A DNA stretch of 53,706 nt from Dehalococcoidia bacterium (GTDB lineage: Bacteria; Chloroflexota; Dehalococcoidia; GIF9; AB-539-J10). Shown in pieces: positions 16,899 through 26,038 of the stretch. The translations under genes and the position numbers were made by a program. The stretch is taken from the NCBI GenBank assembly GCA_030602785.1, contig JAUVZB010000008.1:1-53706 (forward strand), in the 5' to 3' direction. The stretch's first letter is position 1, and every line of letters starts with the position of its first letter. The notes below the pieces were generated by a model. The model did no database searches. It was given only the letters and a program-made list of their open reading frames with translations, and was not told the DNA's origin.

Positions 16899-16927
16899 AG
16901 GGGGTGGCCTCAGGGCTGCCCCCTTTT
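16899..16927 (+). terminator. Intrinsic terminator after the PKD/CARDB gene
   Basis: Arms 16899-16909 (AGGGGGTGGCC) and 16914-16924 (GGCTGCCCCCT) pair with two wobbles around a 4-nt loop and run into TTTT. Confidence 0.75.
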
Positions 16928-17014
16928 GTGCTGTCGTAGTCGGCGGCAGCCACTGCGATGCGAAGTGCATTATGGTACATTCGCACGTATGTTGACCATG
17001 GAGGTGACCGAGCA

Positions 17015-17932
17015 GTGAGGATTGCAGTTGTTGGAATCGGCGGCTACCTTGGCGGACGACTGGCTCACCGCTTCCCTCCCGGTGGGGAGCACGAGATACT
17101 GTTCGCGGAACTAAGCGGCCCACACCTGGACGCCATCAGAAAGAACGGCCTGAAGCTGCTGGCCAAGGATGGTGATGCCACGGTCAGACCATCCCTGGCA
17201 ACGGATTCCCACGGTGAACTCGGGACGGTTGACGTTGCGCTTCTCTGCCCTAAGGGCTACGACCTGCTCGAGGCTGCGAAGATGATGAAGGTGGCCGTCG
17301 ACAGCCACACCGTGGTCATACTGCCCGGCAACGGTGTTGGCAACGCCGAACTGGCGCGCGAAGGGCTGGGTCGCGGCGATGTGCTCAGCGCCTGTATCTA
17401 CATCTCCACGCACATCCAGTCGCCGGGCGTCGTCGAGCAGATGGCGGGCCCCCGGAAGTTCTTCTTCGGCAACCCGAATGGGGAACTCGAGCCATATCGG
17501 GCGATCGAGGCCATGTTTCTTGAGGCAGGTCTCAATGTGGAACTGACCCCCAACATCCTCCGCGAAGTGTGGTCGAAATACCTCTTTGTGGAACCGCTGT
17601 CTGTCCTGACATCCCTCTATGAGGTGCCTCACGGGGGCTTGCTGGACGACACCGCCAGGAAGAAGCAACTGCTTGAGATGATGTCAGAGGTCGGTTCTCT
17701 CGCCGGCAAGGTGGGGGTCGACTTGCCGGACGGCATCGTTGAGCAGTCGATGGTGAAAGCCGAGGGATTCCCGTCTGAGACCAGGACGTCGATGCAGCTC
17801 GACTTCCAGCACGGCCGGCCGACGGAAGTTGAGACGATGATTGGCTATGCCGTGCGCAAGGGGAGAGAACTCGGCGTGCCCCTGCCTCATCACGACGAAG
17901 TCTATTCCGCGCTCTTGCGCAAGACCAGGTAG
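17015..17932 (+). CDS. Ketopantoate reductase-family oxidoreductase (PanE/ApbA-like)
   Basis: This NADPH-dependent 2-oxoacid reductase family usually reduces 2-dehydropantoate to pantoate in CoA synthesis. The 305-residue product begins RIAVVGIGGYLGGRLA, a GxGxxG Rossmann motif. It then has LPGNGVGNAELA and, in the C-terminal helical domain, EVWSKYLFVEPLSVLTSLYE, with the catalytic lysine in WSKY. GTG 17015 lies about seven bases after GGAGGTGA and gives the usual length, so I preferred it to an upstream frame start. It stands alone and converges on leuB. A relative acting on another 2-oxoacid, for instance in catabolism, cannot be excluded. Confidence 0.8.
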   Translation: MRIAVVGIGGYLGGRLAHRFPPGGEHEILFAELSGPHLDAIRKNGLKLLAKDGDATVRPSLATDSHGELGTVDVALLCPKGYDLLEAAKMMKVAVDSHTVVILPGNGVGNAELAREGLGRGDVLSACIYISTHIQSPGVVEQMAGPRKFFFGNPNGELEPYRAIEAMFLEAGLNVELTPNILREVWSKYLFVEPLSVLTSLYEVPHGGLLDDTARKKQLLEMMSEVGSLAGKVGVDLPDGIVEQSMVKAEGFPSETRTSMQLDFQHGRPTEVETMIGYAVRKGRELGVPLPHHDEVYSALLRKTR

Positions 17933-17971
17933 CAGTGCCCCGGCCGGGGCTTCCTCTCATTTCGAATGACT

Positions 17972-17996
17972 GAAGGCGCCGGAGTCCGGCGCCTTC
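17972..17996. terminator. Bidirectional terminator-like hairpin between panE-like gene and leuB
   Basis: GAAGGCGCCGG and its exact complement (17986-17996) surround AGT. The 11-bp stem sits between convergent genes, but no T-tract follows on either strand. Confidence 0.55.
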
Positions 17997-18036
17997 AACG
18001 TTGACACAGGTGCTGGTGGTCAGGCGTTCACGTCTG

Positions 18037-19122
18037 CTAGATGGCCGCCGCTATGAGGTCGCCCATCTCTATCGTGTTGACGGCGGTCTTGCCCTCTTCC
18101 ATGATGTCCGTGGTGCGGTGTTGAACCACAGCCTTCGCCACCGCCTTGTCGATGGCTTCGGCTTCCTGGTGGAGTCCGTACGTGTACTCGAGCATGTAGC
18201 CGACGCTGAGTATCGTGGCGATGGGATTGGCGATGCCCTGACCGGCGATGTCGGGCGCAGACCCGTGAGCAGACTCGTAGAACCCCCAGGCACGCTCGTT
18301 GCCAGTCGGCAGGCCGGCAAGTTGTGCGGACCCACCCATACCAAGCGAACCCGAGATTGCCGCAGCCTCGTCACTGATGATGTCGCCATACAGATTGGCC
18401 ATCACGAGCACGTCGAACTTGGCGGGATTCCGCAAGAGCCATGCCGTGCACGCATCAGCAAGCACATGTTCAAGCTGGACGTCGGGGTACTCCTTGCTCA
18501 TCTCAATGGCCATCGCGCGCCAGAGTTTGCCCGTCTCGGTGACATTCTGCTTCTCAACGGAGGCAATCTTCTTTCTGCGTAACCGCGCCAGTTCAAATCC
18601 GACGCGAAGGATGCGCTCTATCTGGGGCTCGCTGTAGAGCATAGTGTCTACGGCCCAGCGCACGCCTTTCTCAACCCACTGCTTCTTGGGCAGGCCGAAG
18701 TAGGCACCTCCGGTGTTCTCCCGCACCACTACCAGATCCATTCCCTTGACTGTCTCAGACTTGAGTGGCGAGCATCCCTCCATGCCCGGGTAGACCTTGG
18801 CCGGCCTCAGGTTCGCGTACACATCGAATTCTTTCCTGATCTGGAGTCCGCACGTGTTCGTATATGCCTTCGACCCAAGGTAATCCCACTTTGGGCCGCC
18901 GACGGAGCCATGGAGAAATGCGTCGGAGTCCCGGCAAAGTTGAACGTTCTCATCGGTGAGCGGCGTACCGAACTTGTCGATGCTCACGCCTCCGATGTCA
19001 AAGTACTTGAGCGTGAATTCGTGACCGTACTTCTTCTCCACCGCCTTGAGGACCTTCACGCCCTCAACGATAATCTCGGGTCCGATGCCGTCGCCTGCCC
19101 CTACTGCAATGGTTCCTTTCAT
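18037..19122 (-). CDS. leuB: 3-Isopropylmalate dehydrogenase
   Basis: LeuB oxidises and decarboxylates (2R,3S)-3-isopropylmalate to 2-oxoisocaproate in leucine synthesis, using NAD+ and a divalent metal. The 362-residue product has SVGGPKWD near residue 75, typical of LeuB. It also has VVRENTGGAYFG, LADACTAWLLRNPAKFDVLV, ANLYGDIISDEAAAISGSLG (metal-binding Asp) and ESAHGSAPDIAGQGIANP (NAD-binding). ATG 19122 is preceded by GAGAGGAGG at a good distance. No other leu genes are nearby, so a role in tartrate/isocitrate-type catabolism is the main alternative. A hairpin lies in the leader, at 19154-19174. Confidence 0.87.
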   Translation of the reverse strand: MKGTIAVGAGDGIGPEIIVEGVKVLKAVEKKYGHEFTLKYFDIGGVSIDKFGTPLTDENVQLCRDSDAFLHGSVGGPKWDYLGSKAYTNTCGLQIRKEFDVYANLRPAKVYPGMEGCSPLKSETVKGMDLVVVRENTGGAYFGLPKKQWVEKGVRWAVDTMLYSEPQIERILRVGFELARLRRKKIASVEKQNVTETGKLWRAMAIEMSKEYPDVQLEHVLADACTAWLLRNPAKFDVLVMANLYGDIISDEAAAISGSLGMGGSAQLAGLPTGNERAWGFYESAHGSAPDIAGQGIANPIATILSVGYMLEYTYGLHQEAEAIDKAVAKAVVQHRTTDIMEEGKTAVNTIEMGDLIAAAI

Positions 19123-19153
19123 GTGCTTTGCCTCCTCTCGTTGTAGAAAGAAG

Positions 19154-19174
19154 CGGATGCCGTTTCGGCATCCG
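19154..19174 (-). promoter_or_regulatory. Leader hairpin upstream of leuB
   Basis: CGGATGCCG and its complement enclose a 3-nt loop, 32 bases before the leuB start and just before its ribosome site. On the leuB strand the hairpin is followed by CTTCTTTCT, a pyrimidine run compatible with attenuation or mRNA stabilisation. The rest of the 319-bp leuB/MBL intergenic region shows no gene, leader peptide or other clear motif. Confidence 0.45.
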
Positions 19175-19441
19175 TCGATATCAAGCATGGCTGCCCTTGG
19201 TGACCGCGGAGGAAGAGCGGATTCAATGAATGCAGCCCGATTGCATAGGTGTCGTGCACGACGCTGTCCCCTCGTGGATGATAGCCCTCTGAAGTCGGCT
19301 GGTAAAGTTTGGAGGAACCCATCCCACGTTTACAAGGAACAGTTGCGCGTCCCTGCGTGCCGGAATCCGGTCTGATATATTGCGATTGATTGCGCCGGCG
19401 CGTGACGGAGACTCCGGCGAATGGCCAGAAGGAGGACTTCC

Positions 19442-20197
19442 ATGGGTAGTCAGTCTGTATATGCCATCAAACCGGTGAGTGTAGGTGCGTTGACCATCTC
19501 CAAGTCCCACCTTGTCTTCGGCGTTGGATACGGGGAGATGATCGATAGCGTTGTCTTCATGTGGTACGTGGAGGGCGCAGGGCGGCGTATCCTGGTCGAT
19601 ACCGGTTGCTGCGACCCGGAGCGGTCAGCGAAGAACCACTATCCGCTGAGAAGGAGTCCGGACGAGGAACCTGTGAAGGCGCTGTCCAACATAGGGGTGG
19701 CCCCGGGCGATATCGATACTGTCATCTGCACGCATCTGCACTGGGACCACTGCTACAACCAGGAGCTATTCACAAAGGCAAGATTCTACGTCCAGAGAAC
19801 GGAGCTGCAGTATGCCGCGGTGCCTCACCCGATGAACTGCAAGGCGTATGAGTCCACCACCATCGGTATGACACCGCCGTATCTGAAGACAAGATTCGAG
19901 GTGCTGGACGGCGATTTCGAGATAGCTCCCGGTCTCACTGCGGTGTTCGCGCCCGGGCACACTCCCGGCATGCAGGGTGCGGCAGTGAACACGACGGACG
20001 GCGTCTACTTCATCGCGGGCGACAATCTCCCTCTGTACGACAACTGGGAGGGCAACCAGCTCCAGAAACACATCCCGGGCATCAACTTCGTCAACGTGGA
20101 AGACTACTATCGTACGTTTGGGCTTATCGAGCGCATTGCGGACCACGTCCTGCCCGGCCATGACCCGAGGGTGCTGGACAAGGCGGTGTATCCGTAG
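19442..20197 (+). CDS. MBL-fold metallo-hydrolase (N-acyl homoserine lactonase-like)
   Basis: Metallo-beta-lactamase-fold enzymes use a dinuclear zinc centre to hydrolyse esters, lactones or thioesters. The motif THLHWDH is at about residues 98-104, a further His is in APGHTPGMQG (about 173-180), the bridging Asp is in FIAGDN, and the last His is in LPGHDPRVL. The 251-residue length and ILVDTGCCDPE opening resemble AHL-lactonase-like or cyclase-type relatives. ATG 19442 has AGAAGGAGG seven bases upstream. The substrate is unknown. The gene follows leuB on the opposite strand and is not in a defined operon. Confidence 0.75.
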   Translation: MGSQSVYAIKPVSVGALTISKSHLVFGVGYGEMIDSVVFMWYVEGAGRRILVDTGCCDPERSAKNHYPLRRSPDEEPVKALSNIGVAPGDIDTVICTHLHWDHCYNQELFTKARFYVQRTELQYAAVPHPMNCKAYESTTIGMTPPYLKTRFEVLDGDFEIAPGLTAVFAPGHTPGMQGAAVNTTDGVYFIAGDNLPLYDNWEGNQLQKHIPGINFVNVEDYYRTFGLIERIADHVLPGHDPRVLDKAVYP

Positions 20198-20326
20198 CGG
20201 CCATTCTGCGTGCCGGTGTCGGCCCCTCGGTATTCCTGGCCCGGCAGTTGAGGCCAATCGTATTCCGCGACGGGGAATCCAGTTGCTCGTGCGGGAACAA
20301 CGCCGCGTGAGTGGAACAGGAGGAGA

Positions 20327-20731
20327 GTGACGGAAGCGTTGGGCGTTCTCATGTTTGCCGGGATGCTGGTTCCCGGTATCGTCATCATCGCGGTTGGAGC
20401 GGTCGGCCTGCGTCGTGCACGCAACGTGATGAGGCGCGGCCTGTCCTGGCTGGCGATTGCCGTTGGTGCGTTGCTGGAGGTGTTGCTTGGAGTATCAGTG
20501 GTGTCCGAGCAAGTGCCGGAGAACACGCTTCCTCTCGTTTCCATGGTTGGCATCGGTGTCGTCGGCTTCATCTTCTGGGTGACCGTACTTGCCGATTGCC
20601 TGAAGAACGAGTCCCGCAAGGACAACAAACGGCGCGTCTGGGCGCTCGTCATCGTATTCACGTTGGTAGTGGGCGCGGTACTGTACTGCTTGCTGCGTCG
20701 TCCGAAGAGGGTGGCGGAACTGAGCCGATAG
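20327..20731 (+). CDS. Small membrane protein with PLDc_N-like C-terminal segment
   Basis: This 134-residue protein has about four hydrophobic segments (5-25, 41-58, 67-88, 102-118). The last half (FWVTVLADCLKNES...RRVWALVIVFTLVVGAVLYCLLRR) matches the two-helix pattern of the PLDc_N domain found at the N-terminus of cardiolipin synthases and in many short membrane proteins of unknown role. No catalytic domain is attached. GTG 20327 is preceded by AGGAGGAGA. The function is unknown. Confidence 0.6.
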   Translation: MTEALGVLMFAGMLVPGIVIIAVGAVGLRRARNVMRRGLSWLAIAVGALLEVLLGVSVVSEQVPENTLPLVSMVGIGVVGFIFWVTVLADCLKNESRKDNKRRVWALVIVFTLVVGAVLYCLLRRPKRVAELSR

Positions 20732-20812
20732 CGTGCAGATACGGCATACGGGCGGATGGCTTGTTGTTCAGGGCCCTGTTGGCCTTTACGGCGTTGTGTG
20801 ACGACACGGCGA

Positions 20813-21117
20813 CGGGCGAGGCATGCCATCGCCCCTACGACTATTCCCGGAGCCAACCACCCACGAACGGGTACGTGCAACGCGCCCCTGCCTCCGGATA
20901 TGGCAATGTGAAACCGTGTCCAACACAACCCTGTGTGATACACCATCGGGCGGGCGAGGCATGCCATCGCCCCTACGACTATTCCCGGAGCCACCACCCA
21001 CGAACGGGCACGTGCAACGCGCCCCTGCCTCTGGATATGGCAATGTGAAACTGTGTCCAACACAACCCTGTGTGATACACCATCGGACGGGCGAGGCATG
21101 CCATCGCCCCTACGGAT
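20813..21117. repeat. 138-bp tandem repeat with REP cores
   Basis: About 2.2 copies of a 137-138 bp unit begin at 20813, 20951 and 21088. Each starts with the family-B palindrome GGCGAGGCATGCCATCGCCC in inverted form, followed by a GTGCAACGCGCCCCTGCCTC segment, which is another REP variant, and the same AACACAACCCTGTGTGATAC spacer. The block fills the 430-bp gap between the membrane protein and the acyl-CoA synthetase, where I see no gene. Confidence 0.8.
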
Positions 21118-21160
21118 AGAGGGGTATGGTGACTCGTGACTCGCAACTGCCGCGCAGAGA

Positions 21161-23224
21161 CTAGTCCACGATGATTCTCGCGTCCACGGCGTAGAGGTCT
21201 GAGCCGAAGCCCTTCACCGGGTTCAGGTCCATCTCGCGTATCAGCGGGAAGTCGGTGACCAGCAGTCCAACCCGAATGAGCCAGTCCGCCAGCATCTCGA
21301 TGTCCATGCCCAGCTGCCCGCGAACCCCTTCGACAAGCGGGAATGCCCTGATGCAGCGGACCATCTTCTCCGCCTCCTCGTGTGACAGTGGAGTGAGGCA
21401 GAAGTTGATGTCCTTCAAGGCCTCCGTGTATATGCCACCGAGACCGAACGCCACGAGGTGGCCGTAACCCTCCTCGCGGTTCGCGCCGATGAGGACCTCT
21501 GTGCCTTGCACCATCTGCTGGACAAGACAAGCGTACGCGCCCTCGATGCGCATCAACTCGTCCCAGGCCATGCTCGCCTGCTCGATGTTCTCGATGCCGA
21601 GCTTCACACCGCCAACGTCGCTCTTGTGCAGTGGCCCGACTACCTTCATCGCCCACGGGAAGGGGATGTCCAGCGCCTCCATATCGGTCCTCTGTGTCAG
21701 TTCCGCGAGAGCAGGCGTCCTGATGCCGGCAGCCTGAAGCACGTCCTTCGCATCATCCGGCTCAAGCGTCCCCGTGAGGGTCTCGAACAGAGAGGAGAGC
21801 CAGGCGCGGTCGTAGCCCGGAAGCTCACGAACCGGCAAGGTCACCCTTGGCCTGTTGACCACGCGTCCAAGTGCACGGGCCATGCTCACCTCGTCGTCGA
21901 AGTAACAGCGCCCCACCCCTCGCAACTTCGCCAGCGGCTCCGCCGCAGAGGTTGGGGACAGGAAGCACTGCAGTACGGGGATGTCGAGAGTGTCCTGTGC
22001 CTTCATGATGGCCTCGAGTATCGCCCACGTGTCGGACAATCCAGACTCCCCGTCGATAAGGAGGATGTAGTCGACGTTCTCCTTTTCCTCCTCGGTGATG
22101 ATGCTGAGCACTGCGCTGATGCTCTCCGCGTTCCTCGTAGGAAGGCAGTCAACGGGATTGCCCACCCCCGCTCCGGGCGGGAGAACTCCTGCGATTCGTG
22201 TCCTGGTGCGCTCCGAGAACGGTGGAACCGCAAAGCCCTGGCGGTTCAGCTCATCCGACAGCATCACTCCCGGCCCTCCCGCGTCGCTCACCACCGCCAC
22301 TCGTCTCCCATCCAGATGGTCACCCATGTTGATGAGCGCCGTCGCCACGTCGATCAGCTCCATCCGTGACTGCACCCTGACTATTCCCGCCTTGTCGAAC
22401 AGCGCCTGCACCGCAGTGTCGCTGGTCGCCATTGCGCCCGTGTGACTGGCTGCCGCTCTGCTGCCGGCCTCGGTTGCGCCCGACTTGATTCCCGTCAGCA
22501 GGAATCCCTTCCGGCTGAGGCTTCGTGCGTGTGCCAGGAACTCACGCGGCCTTGTCAGGACCTCGACGTAGAGCAGTTTGATGAGGGAGTCGTCCGGCTC
22601 CCGGGCCTCGTCGTACAGTTTCAGCAGGTCGGTGACGCCCGTCTGGGCGGAGTTGCCCACGTTCAGGAGCGAGTTGAACGGCAGTCCGCGGGCCGTGGCG
22701 TTCTCGTAGACGAAGTCCACCGTTGCGCCGGAGCCGCTCAGGAAGTCCACTCCACCCTTCCTGCTCACCGGTGGCAGGCCACTGAACTTACCGGCGTGGG
22801 CATGAGAGACGATGCCGGAGCAATTCGGTCCGATGAGCAGAATGCCGTGCGCATCGGCTATCTCAACAAGACGACGCTCCTGCTGTCGCCCTTCCTCACT
22901 CGCCTCGCCGAAGCCGTTGCTGAGCACCACCACCGCCTTCGTGCCCTTCTTCGCAAGGTCCAGAAGCGACTGCCGCACCAGCCTGGCCGGGATAGCGACG
23001 AACGCCAGTTCGGGCGCGACCGGCAAATCATCGACGGACTTGTACGTGCGGGCACCCTGCACTACGTCGCTCTTCGGGTTCACAAGCAGGAGTTCGCCCG
23101 AGTAGCCGCGCAGGAGGATATTCCTCACCAACAGGCCTCCGGGTTTCGTAGTGTCCTCGCTCGCACCGATGACGGCGATACTCCCAGGCTCAAGCAGTGT
23201 CTGCAGCGTGGCCCGAGTTGTCAT
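21161..23224 (-). CDS. ADP-forming acyl-CoA synthetase (fused alpha-beta, acetate-CoA ligase type)
   Basis: This enzyme converts acyl-CoA plus ADP and phosphate to free acid, CoA and ATP. The 687-residue chain has a CoA-binding Rossmann domain (GSIAVIGASEDTTKPG), a CoA-ligase domain with LLIGPNCSGI, the SHTGAMATSD motif near residue 258 with the phospho-histidine, and a C-terminal ATP-grasp domain (FPWAMKVVGPLHKSDVGGV, AFGLGGIYTEAL). ATG 23224 has GGAG seven bases upstream. The indolepyruvate oxidoreductase gene lies 78 bp upstream on the same strand. Together they would give substrate-level ATP from aromatic or branched 2-oxoacids. The specific acid cannot be told. Confidence 0.85.
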   Translation of the reverse strand: MTTRATLQTLLEPGSIAVIGASEDTTKPGGLLVRNILLRGYSGELLLVNPKSDVVQGARTYKSVDDLPVAPELAFVAIPARLVRQSLLDLAKKGTKAVVVLSNGFGEASEEGRQQERRLVEIADAHGILLIGPNCSGIVSHAHAGKFSGLPPVSRKGGVDFLSGSGATVDFVYENATARGLPFNSLLNVGNSAQTGVTDLLKLYDEAREPDDSLIKLLYVEVLTRPREFLAHARSLSRKGFLLTGIKSGATEAGSRAAASHTGAMATSDTAVQALFDKAGIVRVQSRMELIDVATALINMGDHLDGRRVAVVSDAGGPGVMLSDELNRQGFAVPPFSERTRTRIAGVLPPGAGVGNPVDCLPTRNAESISAVLSIITEEEKENVDYILLIDGESGLSDTWAILEAIMKAQDTLDIPVLQCFLSPTSAAEPLAKLRGVGRCYFDDEVSMARALGRVVNRPRVTLPVRELPGYDRAWLSSLFETLTGTLEPDDAKDVLQAAGIRTPALAELTQRTDMEALDIPFPWAMKVVGPLHKSDVGGVKLGIENIEQASMAWDELMRIEGAYACLVQQMVQGTEVLIGANREEGYGHLVAFGLGGIYTEALKDINFCLTPLSHEEAEKMVRCIRAFPLVEGVRGQLGMDIEMLADWLIRVGLLVTDFPLIREMDLNPVKGFGSDLYAVDARIIVD

Positions 23225-23302
23225 GTGTCAACTCCGTGTGCAAGAGAAGGGTCCTCCCTCTCCTCTGCCGTTATCGCTCCTGCGGGGGGAGGCAAGGTAG
23301 TT

Positions 23303-25813
23303 CTATCTCCCCACGGGCTGCGGCATCCGTCTGCCGGCATTGAACGCAGCATAGTTTGCCGCCCAGATTCCAGGCTGTGAATTGACTCTCCTCAGTGCCT
23401 CGTGCCACAGCTCAACAGGGAAGACGTCGAACGGCGGTGTCGTACTGAGAATACCGAGCATCACCACGTTTGCCATGCGCCCAGTCGGGTCGCCGAGTTC
23501 AAGCGCCTCGCCGAGCACGTCAACTTTCACGACGTTGTACGTGTTCAGCATCATGTCTATCTGCTCGTTCGACGGATATTCCTCCTCACGGAGGGTCGGT
23601 GGGACCACCTTCGTGTCGGCAAGCAGCACGGTGCCGCCCGGCCTGAGGGTATCGAGGAACCCGGCGCGCAGTATCTCGCTATGTTCGAGAGCGATGAGCA
23701 CGTCGGCGGTGCCGGGCATCAGCACGGGGCTGACGACATCGCCGCACGCGAAGGTGCTGATGACTGGGCCGCCCATCTGGGACATGCCGTGCGTCTCGCC
23801 CTTGACGATGTTCTTCTCGCCGTAGCCTGCGAGAAAGGCCAGCTGGGTCAGCACACGGCCGGAGAAGATACTGCCCTGGCCGCCCACACCGCGGATGGCG
23901 AGCGATATGCGTGTGGGTAGTGCGTCGTGTGCCATTCCTGCCGGCGCTTCGGCCTTTGGTGGTGCGGGGAATACCGGCGCTGCCGGTCGGTCGAGTTCGG
24001 ATATGTCGATGGCTTTCAGCGCGCCGAACGGGCACATCTGGAGGCACGACGGGGTATGTCCGCCGCAGCCGGAACAAAGCTGGTTGATCACTGGGACGCC
24101 GTCGGGGTCCTTCTCTATGCCGGGGCAGATGAGGCAGAGCCCGCACTGCTTGCAGAGGTCGGGGTCCGCTACCACACGCTGCGTGCTGACATCGCTCTGC
24201 CTGAGACATTCCCCCTCTCGAATGACGACCGTGGAGTACGTGCCGTTCGCGGCGTCCTTGAGTGCTGTCGTGAGCGCGTCGTGGACACCCTTGCGGTTGT
24301 ACGCGGCGACGACATGCAGATTGGCGCCGTGGGTCTCAAGCGTCTTGGGGAGGTCGAATCTGATTGGCTGGCAGGCCAGGTTCACCGGAGATGTGGGGGA
24401 TGGCTGGCCGCCAGTCATAGCAGCCCACGAGTTATCCAGGACGACTTTCACGCCCGCCATGTTCCGGTACACGGCGTTGCGAGTGGCAGCCATACCGGTG
24501 TGGCACTCGGTGCTGTCGCCGACCACGGCCAGACACCGCCAGGTCTCCTCGGGACGCGAGAGAGTGAAACCCTGCCGCATGGCTTCACCTGCGCCCATGG
24601 CGAGACAGGTATCGACCGCGTTCAGGTAGTAGAGAAGTGCATAGCAGCCGATGTCACCGAACACCGCGTCAATGAGCCCCTTCTTGCGCATCGCGGCCAC
24701 TTCCTCGCCGAAGAGGCGGTACGGACAGCCGGGGCAGATGGCGGGCGGGCGGGGCACCGCAGGGACGACACTCCGGGGATGCGTCAGTTCAAAGCCCAGC
24801 TTCTCCGCGATGAGTGCCGGGGACCATTCATTCAACGGGTCGTGTGCGTCCTTACCCTTGACCTTCAGTCCCTCCTGGAGCAGCGCTTCCTGTACGAATC
24901 GATAGCCGTCCTCTATGACGAAGACGGGTCCATCTATGGATTCGCAGAAGCGGCGGATGAGATCCAGCGGGAGAGGATTCGTGAAGGCGAGTGAAAGGAC
25001 GTCGATATCGGGTGCAAGCGACTCCTTCACCTCGCGCGTGTACATGTCGCAGATGCCATACGTGATGACACCCAGTCTGCCCGTGCCTCTCTCCCAGTGG
25101 TTCAGTGGGCTGTCCTCCACCAGCTTGGTGAGTGCAGGGATGCGTTCTGTGACAACATTGTCATAGTTAGCCCGGGCGACAACAGGCATCACGTTGAACG
25201 GCTTGAGGCTCGGGGGCACCTCAACCGGTCCGCGAGATTGTGGCTCCATCATGCGTACCAGTCCTTCGCTGTGGCAAAGGATGCCGCTGGGCATGACGAC
25301 AACCGGAGTCCTGTACGTACGTGCAATCTCCACCGCGAGCGCTGCAGACTCGTGCATCTCCTGGTGGTTGCGCGGCTCGAATACGGGGACGAAGCAACTC
25401 TTGAAGAGGTATCGTGGATCGATTGTATGTTGAGTGGAGCTGGGGACGAAGTCACTCGCGATGTAGTACACGAGTCCGCCCCGCGGCTGTGTGTAGAGCG
25501 CTCCGCTGGTGAAGATATCGCCTGCCTGGAAAAGGCAGGGGATCTTCATCGTCACCACGCAGTCGCGCCCCGCCAGAGTGTGACCGTGTCCTACCGCAGA
25601 GGCAACTGCTTCGTTGACCGACCATCCCACCGTGATGAGGTCCTGTACCTGGGAAAGACCCCGATGTATGACCTCGGTTGAGGGCGTTCCGGGATAGCCG
25701 TCTGCGGCGTGTATACCACCACGTACGCATCCAACCGCGAACGCGATGTTGCCCTGCAGGACCTCCGTCTGGCCGTCCGGTGCAAGACACAGCTGCCTTA
25801 TCTGATTCGTCAT
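23303..25813 (-). CDS. iorA-iorB: Indolepyruvate:ferredoxin oxidoreductase, alpha and beta subunits fused
   Basis: This enzyme oxidatively decarboxylates aryl-pyruvates to aryl-acetyl-CoA and reduces ferredoxin. Residues 1-540 are the TPP-dependent part, with ADGYPGTPSTE, CPGCPYR, GDIGCY near 388 and the TPP loop VVGDSTECHTGM. An eight-cysteine ferredoxin domain, CKQCGLCLICP...CSGCGG...CLQMCP, lies around 558-600. From about 634 the IorB subunit follows (GVGGQGSIFSGRVL). In most genomes iorA and iorB are separate, so 836 residues equals the sum. ATG 25813 follows AAGGAGG. It is upstream of the ADP-forming synthetase in one apparent operon, probably for peptide or amino-acid fermentation. Confidence 0.88.
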   Translation of the reverse strand: MTNQIRQLCLAPDGQTEVLQGNIAFAVGCVRGGIHAADGYPGTPSTEVIHRGLSQVQDLITVGWSVNEAVASAVGHGHTLAGRDCVVTMKIPCLFQAGDIFTSGALYTQPRGGLVYYIASDFVPSSTQHTIDPRYLFKSCFVPVFEPRNHQEMHESAALAVEIARTYRTPVVVMPSGILCHSEGLVRMMEPQSRGPVEVPPSLKPFNVMPVVARANYDNVVTERIPALTKLVEDSPLNHWERGTGRLGVITYGICDMYTREVKESLAPDIDVLSLAFTNPLPLDLIRRFCESIDGPVFVIEDGYRFVQEALLQEGLKVKGKDAHDPLNEWSPALIAEKLGFELTHPRSVVPAVPRPPAICPGCPYRLFGEEVAAMRKKGLIDAVFGDIGCYALLYYLNAVDTCLAMGAGEAMRQGFTLSRPEETWRCLAVVGDSTECHTGMAATRNAVYRNMAGVKVVLDNSWAAMTGGQPSPTSPVNLACQPIRFDLPKTLETHGANLHVVAAYNRKGVHDALTTALKDAANGTYSTVVIREGECLRQSDVSTQRVVADPDLCKQCGLCLICPGIEKDPDGVPVINQLCSGCGGHTPSCLQMCPFGALKAIDISELDRPAAPVFPAPPKAEAPAGMAHDALPTRISLAIRGVGGQGSIFSGRVLTQLAFLAGYGEKNIVKGETHGMSQMGGPVISTFACGDVVSPVLMPGTADVLIALEHSEILRAGFLDTLRPGGTVLLADTKVVPPTLREEEYPSNEQIDMMLNTYNVVKVDVLGEALELGDPTGRMANVVMLGILSTTPPFDVFPVELWHEALRRVNSQPGIWAANYAAFNAGRRMPQPVGR

Positions 25814-26038
25814 GGGGAGCTTCCTCCTTGCGTAGCATGTGGGGGATGAAACCCTTGCCCTCGTCCGCGCGCGAACAGCCCTGCGCAGGAATGGGCAGCG
25901 GAGCAAGACGCGCTCCTGGGGGGAGCCAGAACGAGGGCCAGGGTCGGGGAGCGATAGTGAGGCTTGGTGGCGTCTGACATAAGCACCGTCAATCGGTGTG
26001 AGAGGTGGTCAGTCCACGAGTCGTTTACCTGTCTTCAT

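Noticed and set aside
16958-17014. Upstream extension of the ketopantoate reductase gene
   Set aside because: The extra residues precede the Rossmann start without a ribosome site; GTG 17015 has GGAGGTGA and gives the family length.
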